Origin: Streptomyces actuosus
GTDB lineage: Bacteria; Actinomycetota; Actinomycetes; Streptomycetales; Streptomycetaceae
Direction: 5' to 3'
NCBI RefSeq assembly: GCF_016921115.1
Contig: NZ_JAFFZS010000006.1
Coordinates: forward strand, 186,001 to 250,000
Length of the DNA stretch: 64,000 nt
Shown here: piece after piece, positions 46,419 to 57,844 of the stretch
How positions within the stretch are numbered: the first letter of the stretch is position 1
Layout of the letters: every line of letters begins with the position of its first letter
Translations under genes and position numbers: made by a program
The notes under the pieces: model-generated
The model's input: the letters and a program-made list of their open reading frames with translations, nothing else
The model's database searches: none
What the model was told of the DNA's origin: nothing

Positions 46419-47247
46419 GGGGTGCTCCTCACTGGGCGTGCCGGCCGGCCGGAGCCGTCCGGGCGCGGGTCGGGGCGGGTCGCGGAGGATCTCGGGTGGG
46501 ATCGGACGGGGAGGTGGGCTCCGGGGGGCCTGCGCGGCGGTGCGGGTCCCGGTGGGCTCGTCCGGGCGGGCGGGGCGCAGCATACGGTGCGCTGTGCCGC
46601 GGGCGGGAGGTGGGGCCGTGGGCCGACGCCCGGCGGGGACGGCACGGGGCGGCGGCCGTCGGAGGGGATCGCCTCGTCGCCCCCATCGCTCGCCGCTCCT
46701 CCCACTGTCGGCCCGCGGGCCGGGGCCGGTCCTCGCCGCCGCGGCACGCGCCTGCCCGCACCGGCCGCCGGGGCCGCCGAGGGTGTGCTCCGCAGGGGGA
46801 TACGGCGCAGCTCGCGGCGGTGTTCAACCCGCATCGGGGAGGTGAGCGCGGTGACCGGCCGGACGGTGCGCCAACGGCTCTACGACGGGGCCCTGTCGAT
46901 GCTCGCCGGGGTGGGCGTCCGGGGCGGTTCGCGGTCGGGAGGGTGCCGTGCACCTGACTTTTCATGATTTCTCCACCTCTTCCTTCATTTCCTCGGAAAA
47001 TCTTGAGGCGCCGGGGAGAGGACGTTTGCGTGCCCTCGCGGGGGCCGGGGCGGGGCCGAACTGTGGCACGCGTGCTCAATACGGGCGGCCCGTGCGGCGG
47101 CCAAGAGGCGGAGCGCACACTCCACTTGACGTCCTCTTGGCCTGGGCCCGAGGAGCGGCCGAGGACGCCGGCGCGGGGCGCGGGCCTGCTGTGAAGATCA
47201 CTCCGTTTCGTCGACTCCACCACAGGAGTGGCAGAAAGGAGCTGATC
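46419..47247. other. intergenic region before the RHS gene
   Basis: About 830 bases. A small possible frame begins with GTG at 46851 behind GGGGAGG (residues [21 protein letters not shown]...), but it ends after about 40 codons and I do not call it. An AT-rich patch at 46960-47010 could hold the RHS promoter. A GTG at 46948 with GGGAGGG could extend the RHS frame by 100 codons, but that extension lacks signal-peptide character. Confidence 0.4.
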
Positions 47248-50200
47248 GTGCGTCACAGACCCGTGACTCATGACAGATCACGAAAAAGGACGGCCCGGGC
47301 GCGTCGGCTGCGTCAGGTCGCCGTCGCCGTGGCCCTGCTGGTCGCCACCGAGACGACCCTGGTGTCGCAGGACACCGGCCTTGCGTTCGCCGGGGGTCCG
47401 GCGGTCGGCGGTGCGCCGCTGTCCGCGCCGGGCGGAGCCGCGGGCCGGACCGGTCCGGCGCAGGCTCAGGACGAGGCCTCGGCGATGCTGATGGCACGTC
47501 TGCAAGGGCGCAGGATCGAGGTGTTGTCCGCGCGAACGGCGGACTCGACGACGTACGCCCTGCCGAACGGCCAGGTGCAGACCGAGGCGTACGCCGGTCC
47601 GGTCAGGGTGCAGCGCAACGGGCAGTGGAAGGCCGTCGACACGGCGCTGTCCGACACCGGTCCGGATCTGACGCCGACCGCGGCTGCGGCGGACATCGCG
47701 GTCTCCGACGGCGGTGACCGGAAGCTGGCCTCGGTGCGGAAGGGCCGGGAGACCTTCGGGCTGGGCTGGCAGGACACACTGCCGGCACCCGACGTGCGGG
47801 GCAGCACCGCCTCCTACCGGCTGGGCGGCGGTCAGACGCTGTCGGTGACGGCGCTGGCGCAGGGCTTCTCCGAGAACATCAGGCTGACCCGTCGGCCCGA
47901 GGGCGGGTCGGTGGAGTACCGCATCCCGCTGCACCTGGACGGGCTGAGGCTGTCCCGGGCCGACTCGGGGCACCTGCTGCTGAAGGACGGCGCCGGTCAT
48001 CTGGTCGCCGAGGCCCCGGCGCCGATGATGTGGGACTCCAGCAAGGACAGGGCCTCCGGCGAGTCGGCGCATCAGCAGCGGGTCGGCACGACGATCGAGA
48101 CCGCGGCGGACGGGTCGCAGACCCTCGTCCTGACCCCCGACACCGCCTTCCTGGACTCGGCCGCCTATCCGGTGACGGTCGACCCGACCACCACGCTCGC
48201 GGTGACCACCGACACCTGGGTGCAGAACCCCGACTACCCCGACTCGCAGATATCGTCGGGCGAGTTGAAGTCGGGCACGTACGACGGCGGCAGCGACGTG
48301 GCGCGCGCGTACCTGAAGTTCGACGTCTCGAAGTTCAGCGGCAAGCACATCACCGCGGCAACGATGTCGCTGTACAACTACTACTCGTCGACATGCTCCA
48401 CCTCCGGTGCCGCGACGCAGGCCCGGCGGATCACCTCCGGCTGGTCCTCGTCGTCGATCACCTGGGGCGGGCAGCCGTCGACGACGACCACCGGCATGGC
48501 GACCAACACCGGCCACTGGGGCTACAACGCGTCCTGCCCGGCGGCCTGGTCGAGCTGGAACCTGCAGTCCATGGTGCAGTCGTGGGCCGACGGCTCCACG
48601 AACCACGGCATCCAGATCCGCAGCGCCGACGAGAGCGACTCGTTGAGCTGGCGCCGGTTCCGCTCGGCGAACTACGGCACCTCCGGGTTCGCGCCGAAGC
48701 TGGTGGTGACCTACAACTCCTATGCCACCGCCTCCTCGGCGGCGATCGCGCCGAACTTCCCCAACCCCTACAACGGCAAGCTGTACGTCACGTCGCTGAC
48801 GCCGACCCTGTCGGCGAAGGTGACGGATGCCGACGGCGGCAACGCCCAGGGGCAGTTCGAGATCACCGCCGACCCGTCCTACGCGGACACCACCTACGCG
48901 TACACGGCGTACGGCAAGACGGTGGCCTCCGGTTCCACGTCCGGCCTGGCGGTCCCGTCGGCGAGCGCGTTCCCCGCCGGCAAGCACCTGCGGTTCCGGG
49001 TGCGCGCCTACGACGGCACGGACTACGGCGCCTGGTCGGGCTACACGACGTTCGTGCTGAACACGGCCCTGCCGGCCGCACCGTCCGTCTCCTGCACGCC
49101 GTACAGCGAGAACACCTGGACGGCCGTGGACGAGGGCGGCGCCACCTGCACGCTGGACACCTCCTCGTCCGACGGCCTGGGCTACTTCTGGGGCCTGGAC
49201 GACTCCTCCGTGCCCGAACGGGTCTACGACACGGCCAACGGGACGGGCGGCCATGCGCTGACCGTGACCGTCGCGCCGGGCGAGGACTGGCACACGCTGT
49301 ACGCCAGGACCGTCGACTCCGGCGGCAACGTCTCGGCGTCGGCGACGTCGTACGCCTTCGGCGTCGGTGACGGTGCCGGGCTGCTCACCCCGGGCCAGGG
49401 TGACGTCGCGGCCCGCCGGCTCAGCCTGACCTCGACCGGCAGGACGACCTACACCGGCGTCACCTACCAGTACCGGCGCGGTGAGACGGACTCCTGGCAC
49501 GACGTGCCGGTCGGCGAGGTCTCCCCGTCCACCGGCGGGGCCGCCGTGGCGTCCTGGCCGGTCGCCGTGGCGAACGGCTCGCCCGCGGCGCTCACCTGGG
49601 ACGTGACCGGCAGTCTCGCCGAGGACGGCCCGGTCGACGTGCGCGCCGCCTTCACCGACGGCTCGGCCACGGCGTACTCCCAGCCGCACACCGTCACCGT
49701 CGACCGCAGGGCCGGCACCGCCCCGAGTGAGGATGTCGGTCCCGGTGCGGTGAACATGCTGACCGGCGACTTCACCCTCTCCGCGACCGATGCCTCCGGT
49801 TTCGGGCTGTCGGTGTCGCGCACCGCGTCGTCCCGCCGCCCCACGGCGGGCGCCGACGCGGAGGGCCAGGTCGCGATCTTCGGCCCGCAGTGGACCTCCG
49901 GAACGACCGCGGAACTCACCGAGTCGGACTGGTCCTACGTCCGGGCGACCTCGGCCACCTCGATGGCGCTGGTGGACGTGGACGGCGACGAGACCGGGTT
50001 CACGGCCACCTCCTCCGGCGGCTGGAGGCCGGAGCCCGGCTCGGAGGACCTGACCCTGACGGGTTCGACGACCGGGGCGTTCACGCTCAAGGACCAGGAC
50101 GGCACCACGACGACGTTCGCCAAGGTCGACCCGGCCGCCACGACGTGGCAGGTGTCGAGCACCTTCCTGCCCACGGACAACTCCACCACGAAGGTGGTCT

Positions 50201-53200
50201 CGGAGAAGGTCACCGTCGGCGGCAGCACGCTGGCCCGTCCGAAGTACGTCATCGCGCCGACCTCGGCGGTCCCGGCGTCGACGTGCGAGGCGACACCGTC
50301 GGCGCGGGGCTGCCGGATGGTGGAGTTCGTCTACGCGGCCACCACCACCGCCGGCACCTCCCTGGGCGACTTCGCCGGCCAGGTGAAGCAGGTCAGGCAG
50401 TGGGCGACCGATCCGGGTGCGGGCGCGGCGACGGCGACCGTCGTCGCCCAGTACGTGTACGACGCAGCCGGCCGGCTGCGCGAGGAGTGGGACCCGCGGA
50501 TCAGTCCGGCGCTGAAGACCGCCTACGGCTACGACTCCGCCGGCCGGGTCGCCTCCATGACCCCGCCCGGTGAACTGGCCTGGAGTTTCGCCTACGGCAG
50601 CGCCGGCAGTGCCGCGACCGCCGGGGACGGCATGCTGCTGTCGGTGTCCCGGCCCAACCTGAAGGCGGGCAGCAAGGACGAGACCGACGGCACGCAGGCG
50701 ACCACCGCCGTCGTCTACGACGTGCCGCTGTCCGGCAGCCGGGCGCCGCTCGCGATGGCCGCGTCCGACGTCGCGGCATGGGGCCAGAGCGACGTACCGA
50801 CCGACGCCACGGCCGTGTTCCCCGCGGACGCCGTACCGCCGTCCCACACCGGTTCCGACCTGGTCGCGAGCGACTACGGGCGGGCGACCGTCAGCTACAC
50901 CGACGCCTCGGGGCGCGAGGTGAACTCCGCCACCCCGGGCGGCCATGTCACCACCACCGAGTACGACCGCTTCGGCAACACCGTGCGCGCGCTGAGCGCG
51001 GCCGACCGCGAGCTGGCCCTGGCCACCGGGGGTGAGCTGCGCGCGGAGCAGGCGGCCCTGAGCATCGACCAGATGGCGGATGCCGACCGGGCGGAGCTGC
51101 TGTCGGTGCGGTCGGTGTACTCCGCCGACGGCCTGCGCAGGACCGACGAGTACGGTCCGCTGCACCTGGTGACCCTGGCCGCCCCGCTCGGCGCGGGCGC
51201 CGGCGGCACCGACCTGCCGGCCGGCGCGCGGGTGGCGGCGCGGCAGCACACGGTCAGCACCTACGACGAGGGCCGCCCGACCGACGGCACGGCCACCGTC
51301 GCCAACCAGGTCACCACCAGCAAGGTGGGCGCGTACGTGGACGGTTACCCGTCCGACGGTGACGTGCGCACGACGCGGACCGAGTACGACTGGGTGAAGG
51401 GCCTGCCCACCGCCACGGTCACCGATCCCGACGGACTTGCGCTCAGGAGCACCACCGCCTACGACGCCCAGGGCCGGGTGGTGCTGACCACGCTGCCCAA
51501 GTCGTCCGGCTCGGACGCCGGGGCCACCACCACGGCCTACTGGTCGGCCACCGGCACCGGCCCCTGCGGCGGCCGCCCGGAGTGGGCCGACCTGGTCTGC
51601 TCCACCGGCCCTGCGGGCACCGTCACCGATGCGGGCGCCCAGCCGGCCGAACTGCCCACGAAGACCGTCGAGTACGACCGCTGGGGCAGCACGGCGCGGA
51701 CGACGGAGACCGCGAACGGCGTCACCCGTACGACCACCAGCACCCGCGACGCCGCGGGCCGCGTGACGGCGACCTCGGTCACCGGCGGCGTGGGCACCGC
51801 GGTGCCCGGGACGACGACGACCTACGACCCGGGCAGCGGCGCCGTCGCCACGGTGACCTCGAACGGGCAAACGGTCACGCACGTCGACGACGTGCTCGGG
51901 CGGGAGATCTCCTACGCCGACGGCGCGGGCAACACCGCCGCCACGAGCTACGACGCACTCGGCCGGCCCGTGCGGACCACCGACTCCGCTCCGTCCACCA
52001 CCACCTACACCTACGACACCGCGCAGGATCCGCGCGGCCTGGAGACGTCCCGCACCGACTCGGTCGCCGGCACCTTCACCGCGACCTACGACGCGGACGG
52101 CGACCTGGCCACCGAGAAGCTGCCCGGCGGCTACACCCTGGCCGTCGCCCAGGACGAGACCGGCGCCACCGTCTCCCGCGTCTACACCCGGGACAGCGAC
52201 GGCACCGTCGTCGCCGCCGACACCGCGGACCTGAGCGTCCACGGGCAGATCGTGGCCGACGCCGACACCGCGGGTCAGAGCCGCAGCCGTGCCTACGGCT
52301 ACGACGCGGCCGGACGCCTGGTCCGGACCGACGACACCGACCCGGACGGAGCGTGCACCCGCCGCGACTACGCCTTCGACCGCAACACCAACCGCACCGC
52401 TCTGGCCGTCGCCACCGCGGACGTCGGCGCCGCCTGCACCTCCACCGGCGCGACCACCACGTCGTACTCCTACGACGGCGCCGACCGGCTGTCGGCCCCC
52501 GGCACGGTCTACGACGCCTTCGGCCGCACGACCGCCCAGGCCTCCGGCGCGACCATCGGCTACTACGCCGACGACCTCGTCCGCCGGCAGACCTCCGGCA
52601 CCAGCCGGCAGACCTGGGACCTGGACGCGGACGGCCGCATCGCCTCCTGGACCACCGAGACCCTGGGCGCGGACGGCACCTGGACCCGGACCGGGTCCAA
52701 GGTCGACCACTACGGCGCGGACGGCGACAGCCCCGACTGGATCCAGGAGACCGCCGGCACCATCAGCCGGAACGTCCAGGACATCGGCGGGGACCTCGGC
52801 ACCGTCACCGGCGCCACCGACGGCGTCGTGCTGCAGCTGACCGACATCCACGGCGATGTGACCGTGGAACTCCCGCTGGACTCCGCCGCGTCACCGACCG
52901 CGCTCGCCTTCGACGAGTTCGGCGATCCGCAGGGCGGGACGGAAGCCACCCGCTACGGTTGGCTCGGTGGCAAGCAGCGCTCCAGCGAGACGGTCACCGG
53001 CGCCCTCCTGATGGGCGTGCGCCTGTACGACCCGGCGACCGGGCGGTTCCTGTCCGTCGACCCGGTGCCCGGCGGTTCGGCGAACGCCTACGACTACTGC
53101 GGCGGCGACCCGGTCAACCGCTACGACCTCGACGGCAGGTTCTGGGGATTCCACGTCAGCCCCGGAGCGAAGCTCGCCTGGCACTACCTCAAGCGGGGCT

Positions 53201-53559
53201 ACCACAAGGCCTCCCGCTGGCGGAACCGCCAGCAGGCGCGGGTCGTGGGCGTCGGGCTCGCGTACGTCGGGAGCCGCTATCTGGGCTACCGGTGCCGGTA
53301 CCGCTACGGTATGCGCGTGTGCACCGGCGGCATCGGGCTGCACGCACGCGGCGGAACCACGCTCGGCACGACGTACTTCACCTGGAACAACAAGAAGTAC
53401 ACCTCGAAGGCCCGCATCCGCCACGAGCGCAGGCACAAGCAGCAGTGGAAGCGCTACGGGTACCGGTTCGCCTACATGTACCTCAGGGCGGGCGGCAATC
53501 CCTGCCACAACAAGTGGGAGCGCCGCGCCGGTTGGAAGGACGGAGGGTACCCCTGTTGA
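47248..53559 (+). CDS. DNRLRE/RHS-repeat polymorphic toxin-like protein with HExxH tip
   Basis: 2103 aa from the GTG at 47248 (AAAGGAG site). A basic N-terminus ([13 protein letters not shown]) precedes a signal-like helix at about residues 28-45. Residues about 310-490 are a DNRLRE domain ([32 protein letters not shown]). A cell-wall/Ig-like middle and many RHS YD repeats follow to about 1930. The RHS core junction is [20 protein letters not shown], then NRYDLDG (to about 1963). The last 140 residues are a variable tip, K/R/Y-rich, with H2059-E-R-R-H2063 (an HExxH metal site), Glu2091 downstream and a DGGYPC end. A secreted contact toxin or wall protein whose tip may be a zinc metallopeptidase. 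Coupled to the next gene. Confidence 0.85.
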   Translation: MRHRPVTHDRSRKRTARARRLRQVAVAVALLVATETTLVSQDTGLAFAGGPAVGGAPLSAPGGAAGRTGPAQAQDEASAMLMARLQGRRIEVLSARTADSTTYALPNGQVQTEAYAGPVRVQRNGQWKAVDTALSDTGPDLTPTAAAADIAVSDGGDRKLASVRKGRETFGLGWQDTLPAPDVRGSTASYRLGGGQTLSVTALAQGFSENIRLTRRPEGGSVEYRIPLHLDGLRLSRADSGHLLLKDGAGHLVAEAPAPMMWDSSKDRASGESAHQQRVGTTIETAADGSQTLVLTPDTAFLDSAAYPVTVDPTTTLAVTTDTWVQNPDYPDSQISSGELKSGTYDGGSDVARAYLKFDVSKFSGKHITAATMSLYNYYSSTCSTSGAATQARRITSGWSSSSITWGGQPSTTTTGMATNTGHWGYNASCPAAWSSWNLQSMVQSWADGSTNHGIQIRSADESDSLSWRRFRSANYGTSGFAPKLVVTYNSYATASSAAIAPNFPNPYNGKLYVTSLTPTLSAKVTDADGGNAQGQFEITADPSYADTTYAYTAYGKTVASGSTSGLAVPSASAFPAGKHLRFRVRAYDGTDYGAWSGYTTFVLNTALPAAPSVSCTPYSENTWTAVDEGGATCTLDTSSSDGLGYFWGLDDSSVPERVYDTANGTGGHALTVTVAPGEDWHTLYARTVDSGGNVSASATSYAFGVGDGAGLLTPGQGDVAARRLSLTSTGRTTYTGVTYQYRRGETDSWHDVPVGEVSPSTGGAAVASWPVAVANGSPAALTWDVTGSLAEDGPVDVRAAFTDGSATAYSQPHTVTVDRRAGTAPSEDVGPGAVNMLTGDFTLSATDASGFGLSVSRTASSRRPTAGADAEGQVAIFGPQWTSGTTAELTESDWSYVRATSATSMALVDVDGDETGFTATSSGGWRPEPGSEDLTLTGSTTGAFTLKDQDGTTTTFAKVDPAATTWQVSSTFLPTDNSTTKVVSEKVTVGGSTLARPKYVIAPTSAVPASTCEATPSARGCRMVEFVYAATTTAGTSLGDFAGQVKQVRQWATDPGAGAATATVVAQYVYDAAGRLREEWDPRISPALKTAYGYDSAGRVASMTPPGELAWSFAYGSAGSAATAGDGMLLSVSRPNLKAGSKDETDGTQATTAVVYDVPLSGSRAPLAMAASDVAAWGQSDVPTDATAVFPADAVPPSHTGSDLVASDYGRATVSYTDASGREVNSATPGGHVTTTEYDRFGNTVRALSAADRELALATGGELRAEQAALSIDQMADADRAELLSVRSVYSADGLRRTDEYGPLHLVTLAAPLGAGAGGTDLPAGARVAARQHTVSTYDEGRPTDGTATVANQVTTSKVGAYVDGYPSDGDVRTTRTEYDWVKGLPTATVTDPDGLALRSTTAYDAQGRVVLTTLPKSSGSDAGATTTAYWSATGTGPCGGRPEWADLVCSTGPAGTVTDAGAQPAELPTKTVEYDRWGSTARTTETANGVTRTTTSTRDAAGRVTATSVTGGVGTAVPGTTTTYDPGSGAVATVTSNGQTVTHVDDVLGREISYADGAGNTAATSYDALGRPVRTTDSAPSTTTYTYDTAQDPRGLETSRTDSVAGTFTATYDADGDLATEKLPGGYTLAVAQDETGATVSRVYTRDSDGTVVAADTADLSVHGQIVADADTAGQSRSRAYGYDAAGRLVRTDDTDPDGACTRRDYAFDRNTNRTALAVATADVGAACTSTGATTTSYSYDGADRLSAPGTVYDAFGRTTAQASGATIGYYADDLVRRQTSGTSRQTWDLDADGRIASWTTETLGADGTWTRTGSKVDHYGADGDSPDWIQETAGTISRNVQDIGGDLGTVTGATDGVVLQLTDIHGDVTVELPLDSAASPTALAFDEFGDPQGGTEATRYGWLGGKQRSSETVTGALLMGVRLYDPATGRFLSVDPVPGGSANAYDYCGGDPVNRYDLDGRFWGFHVSPGAKLAWHYLKRGYHKASRWRNRQQARVVGVGLAYVGSRYLGYRCRYRYGMRVCTGGIGLHARGGTTLGTTYFTWNNKKYTSKARIRHERRHKQQWKRYGYRFAYMYLRAGGNPCHNKWERRAGWKDGGYPC

Positions 53560-54083
53560 GCCGGAACCGGCCGCGTCCCGTGTGGCCGTTCGCGCTGGCG
53601 GGATCGCTCCTCGTCCTGGCGGTCCTCGGGGCGGCCGGTGCCTGGATGTTCGTGGTCCGCGGCATGTCCGACCCGGTGCCGTCCGTCGTGCTGGGCATCC
53701 GGATCGAGGCGTCCGGCGTCTCGGTCAAGGCACCCACCTGCCCCACCGACCGGGTGGGCCGGGTCGAGGTCCACGACAGCGACTCCGAGAGGCTGCTGTG
53801 GTGGGCGGACGGGCCGACGACCCCGGAAGGGGTACGGGGCGCGGTCACGCTCTGGACGGCGGACGGGTTCCGCAGCGCCAGCCCGCGGACCCGGCCCGAA
53901 CCGCTGGCGGCGTTCCTCGACGTCTCGGTCGTCTACGCGGGCGGCGACGACGGGACGGGGGACGTGTTCGACGTCCGGGCGGTCCGGGCCGCGCACGTCC
54001 CGGCGGGACGGTACTGGACGCGTGACGGTCCCCGGACCGCCGCGCAGATCGACGCCCAGCTGAACTGCCGCGGCGCCTCGTGA
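53556..54083 (+). CDS. small membrane protein coupled to the RHS gene (candidate immunity/accessory)
   Basis: 175 aa. The TTG at 53556 overlaps the RHS stop (TTGA), with GGAGGG about eight bases upstream. One membrane helix at about 10-30 ([26 protein letters not shown]) follows three Arg, giving a cytoplasmic N-terminus and an outside domain with [33 protein letters not shown] and a final Cys. Immediate coupling to a polymorphic-toxin-like gene is the usual place for an immunity protein. An extracellular-facing domain would suit neutralising a tip that acts at the envelope. No homology recognised; the immunity role is inferred. Confidence 0.6.
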   Translation: MSRNRPRPVWPFALAGSLLVLAVLGAAGAWMFVVRGMSDPVPSVVLGIRIEASGVSVKAPTCPTDRVGRVEVHDSDSERLLWWADGPTTPEGVRGAVTLWTADGFRSASPRTRPEPLAAFLDVSVVYAGGDDGTGDVFDVRAVRAAHVPAGRYWTRDGPRTAAQIDAQLNCRGAS

Positions 54084-54085
54084 CA

Positions 54086-54122
54086 GACGAAGGGTGCCGC
54101 ACCGGGTGCGGCACCCTTCGTC
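54086..54122. terminator. strong terminator after the RHS pair
   Basis: A 17-bp perfect stem (ACGAAGGGTGCCGCAC plus one outer pair) with a 3-base loop, right after the stop at 54083 and before a convergent gene ending at 54157. It should end both transcripts. Confidence 0.9.
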
Positions 54123-54156
54123 GTGTCCGGCGGTGTGCCGCCGGGGGCGGACGGCG

Positions 54157-54702
54157 TCAGCCGGTGCGGGTCGCGTGGCGGCGGGCCGTGCGTGCCCTGC
54201 CGCTCGCGAGGGCGAGGGCCGCCGCCGTCAGGAGTGCGGGAACGACGGCGACGGTCCAGCCCGGCCAGGTGCCGGGTGCGCCCGCCGCGAGGAGGATCGC
54301 GGTGGCCGCCGCGGCGGCCAGACCGGCACCGAGGAGGACGGCGAAGCGGGTCCGGGCGTCGTGGGTGCCGCGGCGCGGAGGGTGCCGGCGGAGCTCCGCC
54401 CAGTGGCGGGCGGCCTCCCGGGCCTCGCGCCGGGCCCGCAGGGCCGCGCGGATCCGGAGCGCGGCGGTGAGAGCCGTGCCCGCCGCGGCGAGCGCGGCCG
54501 GGAGGCGCCAGGTCTCCGTCAGGAGCAGGACCGCGGCAAGGCAGGCGACGGTGGCCCAGCCGCTCAGGCAGGCCGCCGCCGCGCTGCGGCGGGAGTCGGG
54601 CCGGTCCGCTCCCGCGCGCACCTCCGCGAGGGCCGGCAGGTACCAGACGCTGCCGGAGAGGGTGAGCAGGGCCGTGCCCAGGGCCAGAGCGGGCTGTGCC
54701 AC
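54157..54702 (-). CDS. multi-pass membrane protein next to ctaD
   Basis: 181 aa from a GTG at 54702, two bases past the ctaD stop. Four or five hydrophobic segments (ALALGTALLTLSGSVWYLPAL, SGWATVACLAAVLLL, LPAALAAAGTALTAAL, VLLGAGLAAAAATAILL, TVAVVPALLTAAALALA) are separated by an Arg/Glu-rich middle loop (RAALRARREAREAARHW). No heme or copper motif. The coupling to cytochrome oxidase subunit I suggests an assembly or accessory role, though no known oxidase subunit matches. Confidence 0.65.
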   Translation of the reverse strand: MAQPALALGTALLTLSGSVWYLPALAEVRAGADRPDSRRSAAAACLSGWATVACLAAVLLLTETWRLPAALAAAGTALTAALRIRAALRARREAREAARHWAELRRHPPRRGTHDARTRFAVLLGAGLAAAAATAILLAAGAPGTWPGWTVAVVPALLTAAALALASGRARTARRHATRTG

Positions 54703-54704
54703 GG

Positions 54705-56426
54705 CTACACCGCCGCCTTCGCCGCGATCTCCGGGTGGTGCAGGTCGAACGCCGGCGACTCGGAGCGGATCCGCGGCAGTGAGGTGAAGTTGTGCCGCGG
54801 CGGCGGGCAGGAGGTGGCCCACTCCAGCGAGCGGCCGTAGCCCCAGGGGTCGTCGACGTCGACCGGCTTGCCGTACCGGGCGGTCTTCCAGACGTTGTAG
54901 CAGAACGGCAGGATCGACAGCCCGAGCAGGAACGAGCCGATCGTGGAGAGGGTGTTGAGCGCGGTGAAGCCGTCGGCGGCGAGGTAGTCGGCGTAGCGGC
55001 GCGGCATCCCCTCGGCGCCCAGCCAGTGCTGGACCAGGAAGGTGAGGTGGAAGCCGACCGTCAGCGTCCAGAAGGTGATCTTCCCGAGGCGTTCGTCGAG
55101 CAGCTTGCCGGTGAACTTGGGCCACCAGAAGTGGAATCCGGCGAACATCGCGTACACGACCGTGCCGAACACCGTGTAGTGGAAGTGCGCGACGACGAAG
55201 TACGAGTCGGACAGGTGGAAGTCCATGGGCGGCGCGGCCAGGATGACGCCGGTGAGACCGCCGAAGACGAACGTGACCAGGAAGCCGGTGGTCCACAGCA
55301 TCGGTGTCTCGAAGGAGAGGCTGCCCTTCCACATGGTGCCGATCCAGTTGAAGAACTTCACGCCCGTCGGGACGGCGATGAGGAAGGTCATGAAGGAGAA
55401 GAAGGGCAGGAGGACTCCACCGGTGACGTACATGTGGTGGGCCCACACGGTCACCGACAGGCCGGCGATCGCGATGGTCGCGCCGATGAGGCCCATGTAG
55501 CCGAACATGGGCTTGCGGGCGAAGACCGGGACGACCTCGGAGACGATCCCGAAGAACGGCAGCGCCAGGATGTACACCTCGGGATGGCCGAAGAACCAGA
55601 ACAGGTGCTGCCACAGCAGCGCGCCGCCGTTGGCCGCGTCGAAGACGTGGCTGCCGAACTTGCGGTCGCACTCCAGCGCGAACAGGGCCGCCGCCAGCAC
55701 CGGGAACACGATCAGGACCAGCACCGCGGTCAGCAGCACGTTCCACGTGAAGATCGGCATGCGGAACATGGTCATGCCGGGCGCGCGCATGCAGATGATG
55801 GTGGTGATGAAGTTGACGGCGCCGAGGATGGAGCCGAAGCCGGACAGGGCCACGCCCATGATCCACAGGTCGGCGCCGAGGCCGGGCGAGTGGACGGCGT
55901 CGGACAGCGGCGCGTAGAGGAACCAGCCGAAGTCGGCGGCACCGCCCGGGGTGAGGAACCCGAACGCGGCGATCGAGGAGCCGAACAGGAAGAGCCAGTA
56001 GGCCAGCATGTTCAGTCGCGGGAAGGCGACGTCCGGGGCGCCGATCTGCAACGGCATGATCCAGTTGGCGAAGCCGGTGAACAGCGGCATGGCGAACATC
56101 AGCAGCATGATCGAGCCGTGCATCGTGAACGCCTGGTTGAACTGCTCGTTCGACATGATCTGCAACCCGGGGCGGGCGAGTTCGGCCCGCATCAGCAGCG
56201 CCATGACTCCGCCGACCAGGAAGAACACGAACGCGGTGACGAGGTACATCGTCCCGATCTTCTTGTGGTCGGTGGTGGTCAGCCATTCCGCCCACGAGGG
56301 CCGCGGGGCGCGGCCGGTGGTGGTCCGTGCTGCCACGGTGCCCCCGGTCGCGGCTCCCCCGGCCGCGGTGACCTCGGCGCCGGGCCGTGCGGTGCCCGTC
56401 TGCTGTCGTATCTGTGCCTCGTCCAC
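54705..56426 (-). CDS. ctaD: cytochrome c oxidase subunit I (extra copy)
   Basis: 573 aa from the GTG at 56426 (GGAGGA nine bases upstream); an ATG nine codons earlier is possible. Twelve-helix heme-copper oxidase: low-spin heme His in FTMHGSIML, CuB/crosslink motif [13 protein letters not shown], the CuB pair in [22 protein letters not shown] segment, and the paired His in [11 protein letters not shown]. Subunits II, III and the bc1 genes do not flank it, unlike the main ctaCDFE cluster. It is therefore an orphan paralog that either replaces the main subunit under some condition or pairs with distant subunits. It has a proline/glycine-rich cytosolic N-terminal extension. Confidence 0.93.
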   Translation of the reverse strand: MDEAQIRQQTGTARPGAEVTAAGGAATGGTVAARTTTGRAPRPSWAEWLTTTDHKKIGTMYLVTAFVFFLVGGVMALLMRAELARPGLQIMSNEQFNQAFTMHGSIMLLMFAMPLFTGFANWIMPLQIGAPDVAFPRLNMLAYWLFLFGSSIAAFGFLTPGGAADFGWFLYAPLSDAVHSPGLGADLWIMGVALSGFGSILGAVNFITTIICMRAPGMTMFRMPIFTWNVLLTAVLVLIVFPVLAAALFALECDRKFGSHVFDAANGGALLWQHLFWFFGHPEVYILALPFFGIVSEVVPVFARKPMFGYMGLIGATIAIAGLSVTVWAHHMYVTGGVLLPFFSFMTFLIAVPTGVKFFNWIGTMWKGSLSFETPMLWTTGFLVTFVFGGLTGVILAAPPMDFHLSDSYFVVAHFHYTVFGTVVYAMFAGFHFWWPKFTGKLLDERLGKITFWTLTVGFHLTFLVQHWLGAEGMPRRYADYLAADGFTALNTLSTIGSFLLGLSILPFCYNVWKTARYGKPVDVDDPWGYGRSLEWATSCPPPRHNFTSLPRIRSESPAFDLHHPEIAAKAAV

Positions 56427-56643
56427 CGGACGGTGTCCTCCCCAGCTGTGCATGTCGTGACCAGGCCAGATGATCAATGGGGCGCCCGGTTCCGACAGGG
56501 CCGAACGTCCCCGGCACCGTCCCGGGGTGGGGCCGAACGTCCCTTCCCGGGGGTGTGGGGCCGGTCGGCCGGTTCTTACCGATCCGTGACGGGTGCGGCG
56601 TGCTCCTCGGCCGAAGCGGGCCCGGCGTCCTAGCCTGCGGCGT

Positions 56644-57645
56644 ATGCGTGTACTGGTCACCGGCGGTGCCGGGTTCATCGGGTCCCATGTCGTCGAGGCG
56701 CTCGCCGAGCGCGGGCACGAGCCGATCGTGTTCGACGTGCGCGAGGATCCGGCGTCGGACGTGCGGAACGACGCGGCCGTCGCGCGGGCACTGTCCGGTG
56801 TGGACGCCGTGTGCCACCAGGCGGCGATGGTCGGCCTCGGCAACGGGGTGGACGACGCGCCGGAGTACGTCTCGCGCAACGACCTCGGGACGGCCGTGCT
56901 CCTCTCCGCGATGGCCGCGGCGGGTGTGCGGCGGCTGGTGCTGGCGGGGTCGATGGTGGTGTACGGGGAGGGCCGTTACGAGTGCCCGCGCCACGGTGTC
57001 GTGCGGCCGGGGCCCCGGGCGGTCGACGATCTCGACGGCGGGCGGTTCGAGCCGGTGTGCCCGCAGTGCGGTGCGGAGTTGGCGCCCGGGCTGGTGGGCG
57101 AGGACGCGCCGCTCGATCCGCGCAACGTGTACGCGACGACCAAGCTGGCCCAGGAGCATCTGACGGCGGCGTGGGCGCGGGCCACGGGCGGGACGGCGGT
57201 GTCGCTGCGCTACCACAACGTGTACGGCCCGCGGATGCCCCGTGACACGCCGTACGCCGGGGTCGCCTCGTTCTTCCGGTCGGCGCTGGCGCGCGGTGAG
57301 TCGCCGCGGGTGTTCGAGGACGGGCGGCAGCGGCGGGACTTCGTGCACGTGCGGGACGTGGCCGCGGCCAACGCCGTGGCGCTGGAGGCGGAGGGCCGCC
57401 CCGGAGTGCTCGCCGCCTACAACACCGGCAGCGGCGAGCCGCACACCGTGGGCGAGATGGCGCGGGCGCTGGCCGACGCCCACGGCGGGCCGGTTCCGGT
57501 CGTGACCGGCGAGTACCGCCTGGGCGACGTGCGGCACATCACCGCCGACTCCTCCCGGTTGCGGGCGGAGCTGGGCTGGAAGCCGGAGGTGGCGTTCACC
57601 GAGGGGATGCGGGAGTTCGCCGGGGCGCCGCTGCGCGGTCGGTGA
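56644..57645 (+). CDS. NAD-dependent epimerase/dehydratase with a Cys-rich insertion
   Basis: 333 aa from the ATG at 56644. Extended [18 protein letters not shown] (NAD binding), catalytic S-M-V-V-Y region in [11 protein letters not shown], YxxxK in NVYATTKLA, and the substrate-binding RYHNVYGP. A 40-residue insertion just after the Ser motif carries ECPRH and VCPQCGAEL (C-x-x-C plus C/H), likely a zinc knuckle. The insertion is seen in a subgroup of actinobacterial sugar-nucleotide SDRs. Probably acts on a nucleotide sugar in the cytoplasm, perhaps feeding the nearby glycosyltransferase. The exact sugar is unknown. Confidence 0.85.
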   Translation: MRVLVTGGAGFIGSHVVEALAERGHEPIVFDVREDPASDVRNDAAVARALSGVDAVCHQAAMVGLGNGVDDAPEYVSRNDLGTAVLLSAMAAAGVRRLVLAGSMVVYGEGRYECPRHGVVRPGPRAVDDLDGGRFEPVCPQCGAELAPGLVGEDAPLDPRNVYATTKLAQEHLTAAWARATGGTAVSLRYHNVYGPRMPRDTPYAGVASFFRSALARGESPRVFEDGRQRRDFVHVRDVAAANAVALEAEGRPGVLAAYNTGSGEPHTVGEMARALADAHGGPVPVVTGEYRLGDVRHITADSSRLRAELGWKPEVAFTEGMREFAGAPLRGR

Positions 57646-57844
57646 GCGGCCCGGCCCGCCCCCGGCGGCACCGGCGGTAGGGCGAAACCGCGTCGGGCGG
57701 TGTTCCGCGGCGCGGTGCGGCCTGTGTGCCCGGTGGGATCCGGGCGTCGACGCGTGCGTGCCGGGCACTGCCGGGCGGACGGGGTTCTTGCTCGCCGGGC
57801 CGCCGGGGGCTCGTCGTGGGGCGGGCCGGGGGGACGCACCCCCG

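Noticed and set aside
46851..46966. A small gene beginning with GTG behind GGGGAGG
   Set aside because: Only about 40 codons, no recognisable domain and Gly/Arg-rich end; more likely chance or a remnant.
46948..47247. A 100-codon N-terminal extension of the RHS protein from the GTG at 46948
   Set aside because: Although GGGAGGG lies upstream, the extension has no signal or domain character, while the GTG at 47248 has AAAGGAG and leads straight into a basic, signal-like segment.
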